Below the pieces are notes generated by a model. That model made no database searches. It worked only from the letters and a program-made list of their open reading frames with translations, and was not told where the DNA came from. A DNA stretch of 64,000 nt from Planctomycetota bacterium (GTDB lineage: Bacteria; Planctomycetota; Phycisphaerae; Phycisphaerales; UBA1924), in contig JBCBSM010000001.1 in the NCBI GenBank assembly GCA_039819165.1, positions 1,736,001 through 1,800,000 on the forward strand, read 5' to 3'. Shown piece after piece: positions 60,268-64,000 of this stretch; position 1 is the first letter of the stretch, and each line of letters starts with the position of its first letter. The position numbers and the translations under genes are program-made.

Positions 60268-61968
60268 GTGCGTGTCTCCTGGATCCTGCTCCGGCACGTG
60301 TCGCTCGAGCTGTGGCGGCATCTGCTGCTGACCACGGTCATCCTCGTGCTGGTCACGGCCTTCGGCGTGACGGTGCAGCACTACGCCCGCGGCAAGCTGA
60401 GCGCCTTCGACACGCTCACCTTCATGGGCCTGGCCAGCGTGCCCATGCTCGCCTACGCGCTGCCCTTCGCCGGGTGCTTCGCGGCCACGCTGGCCTACCA
60501 CCGGCTGGTGCAGGAGCGGGAGCTGATGGCCGCCCACGCCGGGGGCATGAGCCTGCCGGCGCTGCTCGCGCCCGCGGCGGCGACGGGGCTGGCGCTGTCG
60601 GTGGCGCTGAGCGGGCTCAACGAGCAGGTGATCCCACGCTTCCTGCACCAGATGGCCGAGGTCATCTCGACGCAGGCGGCGAGCCTCATCTCGCGGGCCA
60701 TCGGCCAGGGCGAGGCGGTGCAGGCCCAGGGCTTCATGATCTACGCCGACGAGGCCATCCGGCTGCCCAAGGGCGACGGCGGGGCGCAGGCGCGGCTTCG
60801 GCTCTTCGGGCCGCACGTGCTGCAGCTCAACGAGGACGGCAGCGTCAAGAACTGGGGCGCCGGCGCCACCGCCGTCGTGTGGATCATGCCCCCCCGCGAG
60901 GGCGACCTGCCGGGGCTCCGCGTCAGCGAGGTGATCTACAGCGTCGAGGAGGCCGTGGGGGACGCGGGCCCGGTAGCCGACGGCCGCGTCGGCTCGCTCA
61001 GCGGCGCGCTGCAGATGCCCGGCGGCGTGAGCGACGACCCCAAGTTCCTCACCTTCGGCGAGCTGCGGGAGGCCCGCCGCAATCCCGATCCGCTGAGCCT
61101 GGTGGATACGCCGCGGCGGGACCTGGCCTTCCATCTGGCGCAGCGCCGCGTGATGGACCGGCTGGTCTCCGAGATCCGCGCGCGGGGGTCGGCCCAGCTC
61201 CGCGGGCCCGACGGCGAGCGGCTGATCGTGCGGACCGGCGGCATCGCCTGGAGCGACGAACCGCCCGGCTGGCGGCTGGAGCCCCGGCGCACCGGGCTCG
61301 ACGCGGGCACCATCGAGATCGAACGCTACCGGCCCGGTGCGAGCGGCACCCGCGCCGTCGAACGCTTCGAGGCCGCCGGCGCCCGCGTCTCCGCGGCGCT
61401 CACGGGCGATCCGGGCGACCGCGGGCTGGCGCTCACGATCGTCGCCCGCGAGGTCCGCACCGCGCTGGCCCAGCCCGAGGCCGGCCGCGAACGCCTGGGC
61501 GGCATGCGGCAGCAGGCCACATTCGGACCGCTGCAGATCGAGGACGACCCCGTGGCCGAGTGCCTCGCGATGTCCAGCGGCACGCTGCTGGCCGAGATCG
61601 AGGCCCGCAACGACAGGCTGGGGTACGAGGACCGCTTCCTCGCGCCGCCGGCCGAGGTGCTGCGGGATCGGCTCTCCGACCTCGACCGCGAGATCCTCAG
61701 CAAGCAGCACGAGCGGATGGCGCTGAGCGTCGCGACGCTGGTGATGGTGATCGGCGGCGCGCTCGCCGCGGTCCGCTTCCAGAACACGCCGCCGCTGGTG
61801 GTCTTCCTGTGGAGCTTCTTCCCGGCGCTCGGCACGGTGCTGGCGATCTCCGGCGGCCAGCAGATGACCCACGACTTCGGCGTGCCCGGGCTGGCGATGC
61901 TGTGGGGCGGCGTCGCCGCGCTCGCGCTCGCCGCCGCCGGAACCTTCGTGCTGGCGGCGCGGCACTGA
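60268..61968 (+). CDS. LptF/LptG-family permease (YjgP/YjgQ)
   Basis: 566 residues from a GTG at 60268. Three N-terminal helices (WRHLLLTTVILVLVTAFGV; TFMGLASVPMLAYALPFAGCFAATLAYHRL with the family ERELMAAHAGGMS loop), a large periplasmic domain (about 130-470), then three C-terminal helices (MALSVATLVMVIGGALAAV; PPLVVFLWSFFPALGTVLAI; LAMLWGGVAALALAAAGTFVL). It is a permease subunit for LPS transport to the outer membrane. Only one copy is here; the partner permease is not visible. Its TGATG stop overlaps the next start. Confidence 0.9.
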   Translation: MRVSWILLRHVSLELWRHLLLTTVILVLVTAFGVTVQHYARGKLSAFDTLTFMGLASVPMLAYALPFAGCFAATLAYHRLVQERELMAAHAGGMSLPALLAPAAATGLALSVALSGLNEQVIPRFLHQMAEVISTQAASLISRAIGQGEAVQAQGFMIYADEAIRLPKGDGGAQARLRLFGPHVLQLNEDGSVKNWGAGATAVVWIMPPREGDLPGLRVSEVIYSVEEAVGDAGPVADGRVGSLSGALQMPGGVSDDPKFLTFGELREARRNPDPLSLVDTPRRDLAFHLAQRRVMDRLVSEIRARGSAQLRGPDGERLIVRTGGIAWSDEPPGWRLEPRRTGLDAGTIEIERYRPGASGTRAVERFEAAGARVSAALTGDPGDRGLALTIVAREVRTALAQPEAGRERLGGMRQQATFGPLQIEDDPVAECLAMSSGTLLAEIEARNDRLGYEDRFLAPPAEVLRDRLSDLDREILSKQHERMALSVATLVMVIGGALAAVRFQNTPPLVVFLWSFFPALGTVLAISGGQQMTHDFGVPGLAMLWGGVAALALAAAGTFVLAARH

Positions 61969-63713
61969 TGGATGCACCCGACCCGCGGACGCCGTCGCTC
62001 GCGTCCATGCTGCCCGCGGCGTTGCTGATCCTGGGCGTGACCGCCGCGCGGATCGCCTACCTCATCTGGCTCTGCCCCTATGCGCTCATCGAGGACGAGG
62101 CCCACTACTGGGAGTGGTCCCGCCATCTCGACTGGTCGTACTACAGCAAGGGCCCGGGCGTGGCGTGGACGATCTACGCGTCGACGGCGCTCTTCGGCGT
62201 GGCCGAGTGGTCGATCCGCCTGCCCGCCGCGCTCGCGATGGGTCTTGCGGCGTGGTGGATCGCGCGGCTGGCGCAGCGGATGTTCGGCGACGCCCGCGCA
62301 GGCTTCTTCGCCGCCGCGCTGGTGCTGCTGGTGCCCATCCTGCAGATGCTCGGCCTGTTGATGACCATCGACGGACCCTACCTGGCGTGCTGGGCGCTGG
62401 CGTGCCTGGCCGCCCACGCGGCGCTGCGCAACCGGGCCCGATGGGCGTGGGCCACGCTGGGCGTGGCGGTCGGCGTGGGCTTCCTGTTCAAGTACACCAT
62501 CCTGCTGCTGCTGCCGGGACTGGCGCTCACGGTGCTCGCGCTGCGATGGAGATCCGTGAGCGGCCTGCGGCTGGCACCCCGCTGGCCGGCGTGGGCGGCG
62601 ATCGGCACCCTCGCCGGCGCAGCCGCAACGACGCCGGTGTGGATCTTCAATGCCCGCGAGGGCTGGCCCACCGTCCGCCACTTGCTGGGTCACGTGAATG
62701 CGCCCGGCGGCGATACCACGGCCGCCACCGCGTGGTCGTACGACCCGGGCTGGACGCTCGAGTTCGTCGGCGTGCAGATCGCGCTCGTCGGGCCGGCGCT
62801 CTTCCTGATGGCCTACTGCGCGTGGACGCTGTACCGGCGGCCCCGGACGTCCGGCGATCGGGCGGCGGCGGCCTTCGCGGCCGCGGTGGCGCTGCCGGTG
62901 CTGGCCTTCTACCTCCTGCTCACGCTCATCACGCGCGTCGAGGGCAACTGGCCCGTGGCGGGCTACGTGTCGCTGCTGGCGCTCGCGGGCGGCGGCGTGC
63001 GGCTGGCCTTCGAGGAACGCCGCGTGCAGCGCGCGGAATGGAAGTCCTTCGGCGACGACGGCAGGCCGCCGCTGCGCGCGCGGATCTGGCCCTGGGCCCG
63101 AAAGCCCAACCTGCACCGCGTCGAGGCCTTCAAGCTCGCCATCGCATTCGGGCTGCTCGCGGGCCTGCTCGGCCCCAGGCTCGACCTGCTCAAGCCGATC
63201 CCCGTGCTGGGCAGCAGCTACACGCTGCCCTGGGACGAGCAGCAGACCGTGCGGCGGCCGATCGTGCCGGTGCAGCGGCTGATGGGCATCCGCGACGTGG
63301 CGGCCCGCGTGGACGGCCTGCGGACCGCCCTGCGCGACCGCACGGCCAAGGAGCCGTTCGTGATCGCCCAGCACTACGGCCGCGCGAGCCTGCTTGCGTT
63401 CTACCTCGAGGGTCGGCCCACGACCTATTGCTCGAGCGCGCTCATGGGCGGCCGCCGCACCCAGTACGACCACATCCCCGAGACCGATCTGCTGGATCCG
63501 GGCACGCATTCGCGCTTGCTCGGGCGGCCGGCGATCGCGCTGGGCGCGACCCACGAGCAATGGATGCACGGCTTCCCGGTCGTCGAGCGGCTGGGCGTCC
63601 TCCAGGGCGAGACCAAGCCCGACCGCGAGAGCTTCCGTGCGCTGCGCTACCGTGGCTTCCCCGAGGCGCGGCGGGCGCTGGAGGAGAGCGACACCGCGGG
63701 AGGCGAGCCCTGA
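61968..63713 (+). CDS. GT39/PMT-type membrane glycosyltransferase
   Basis: 581 residues with about nine helices. The first loop has the catalytic pair in LIEDEAHYWEWSRHLDWSYYSKGPGVAW (Glu-Asp-Glu), as in ArnT and protein O-mannosyltransferases. The C-terminal ~170 residues are soluble (FVIAQHYGRASLLAFYLEGRP). Probably uses a polyprenyl-phosphate sugar made by a GT2 enzyme, such as the one at 40510. It is coupled to the LptF/G gene by a 1-nt overlap. Confidence 0.88.
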   Translation: MDAPDPRTPSLASMLPAALLILGVTAARIAYLIWLCPYALIEDEAHYWEWSRHLDWSYYSKGPGVAWTIYASTALFGVAEWSIRLPAALAMGLAAWWIARLAQRMFGDARAGFFAAALVLLVPILQMLGLLMTIDGPYLACWALACLAAHAALRNRARWAWATLGVAVGVGFLFKYTILLLLPGLALTVLALRWRSVSGLRLAPRWPAWAAIGTLAGAAATTPVWIFNAREGWPTVRHLLGHVNAPGGDTTAATAWSYDPGWTLEFVGVQIALVGPALFLMAYCAWTLYRRPRTSGDRAAAAFAAAVALPVLAFYLLLTLITRVEGNWPVAGYVSLLALAGGGVRLAFEERRVQRAEWKSFGDDGRPPLRARIWPWARKPNLHRVEAFKLAIAFGLLAGLLGPRLDLLKPIPVLGSSYTLPWDEQQTVRRPIVPVQRLMGIRDVAARVDGLRTALRDRTAKEPFVIAQHYGRASLLAFYLEGRPTTYCSSALMGGRRTQYDHIPETDLLDPGTHSRLLGRPAIALGATHEQWMHGFPVVERLGVLQGETKPDRESFRALRYRGFPEARRALEESDTAGGEP

Positions 63714-64000
63714 CCTGGCGGTCCCCCTACGAGCGACGCGAACGCACCGTACGAGCCCTGCGCTGGACCGTGGCGGGCGTGCTGGTGTTCACCGTCCTGA
63801 CATTGCTCGACGGCGTGCTCTTCCGCGCCAGCGGCACCGGTCCGTATGAGTTGGGCGACGACCACATGCTCGCGCGCAGCCTGGGCCATCTGCCCGCGTG
63901 GATGCTGCTGGCCGCCGTGCTCACGCTGGTCGAGGTCGCCCGGCTGCGGTGGCTGGCCGCCACGCGGACTCGCTGGCTGGGCTGGCTGCCGCTGGTCGGC
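63713..64000 (+). CDS. Start of a membrane protein, possibly PAP2-type phosphatase
   Basis: A frame with GC-rich third positions is open from 63713 to the window edge: TWRSPYERRERTVRALRW, a helix (VAGVLVFTVLTLLDGVLF), GPYELGDDHMLARSLGHLPAW and another helix. The layout resembles N-termini of PAP2 family phosphatases, but the catalytic motifs would lie beyond the window. No ATG or GTG is near the apparent start; a CTG at 63710 overlapping the previous stop, or an internal GTG, may be used. Confidence 0.4.

Overview
The window is very GC-rich and densely coded, with frequent GTG starts and many 1-4 nt start/stop overlaps. The protein repertoire points to a planctomycete, most likely class Phycisphaerae. 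The evidence is three secretion-type pseudopilins sharing the [17 protein letters not shown] helix, two proteins ending in a Cys-terminated dockerin-like repeat (the planctomycete 'GC-type dockerin'), two proteins ending in a PSPG + hydrophobic + RRRR sorting tail (a PEP-CTERM variant), a bacterial SUFU-domain protein, and an LPS-type envelope gene set. This assignment is inferred from gene content; there is no rRNA in the window.

Layout. 0-5 kb: a truncated membrane protein, a cysteine desulfurase, a GxxExxY-fold protein with an RGG-type N-terminus and an acidic tail, an orphan small ORF and a pseudopilin. 5-10 kb: housekeeping genes (purM, metK, nadD, prfA) and a SUFU-domain gene. 10.5-18 kb: an ABC-2 exporter pair translationally coupled to a methyltransferase, an M28 peptidase with PDZ, a ZIP metal transporter, a DUF2071 protein, a metallo-beta-lactamase-fold lipoprotein directly behind tRNA-Thr(CGU), and a small four-cysteine protein behind a Fur-like box. 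18-27 kb: hflX, divergent from a tightly packed run (C-terminal processing protease, tsaD, GGQ release-factor-like protein, mutS, HAD phosphatase), then a parvulin-like lipoprotein.

27-36 kb: two tandem near-duplicate pseudopilins ending at a strong terminator, serA-serC, a family 9 glycosyltransferase, an unknown exported protein and a GspE/PilB-type ATPase. 36-43.7 kb: a small regulon with an ArsR-SRPBCC fusion, DinB and a YCII protein around a palindromic promoter; a GT2 / LAB_N / membrane-protein operon; a ferredoxin; and a MarR-pirin-SnoaL block in which two promoters share a TTGT-N4-ACAA palindrome. 43.7-46.4 kb: a SDR-ALDH-RidA operon resembling the 2-aminomuconate branch of tryptophan/aminophenol breakdown.

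46.5-64 kb: two tandem sorting-tail proteins, a dockerin-bearing endonuclease/phosphatase-fold protein, a DUF4139 protein divergent from a fused GlcD-GlcF-type oxidoreductase, an FG-GAP/ASPIC protein, a DUF1294 protein, a B12-binding + MeaB GTPase fusion lacking any mutase domain, a second dockerin protein, an LptF/G permease, a GT39-type transferase and the start of a membrane protein that runs off the window.

The most interesting signals are a dispersed structured 72-nt repeat found downstream of two unrelated genes, the RGG / degenerate-nuclease-fold / acidic-tail protein, the MarR operator pair, the Fur-like box at a tiny Cys protein, and the mutase-less B12-MeaB fusion. No CRISPR array, insertion sequence, prophage or rRNA operon was seen.
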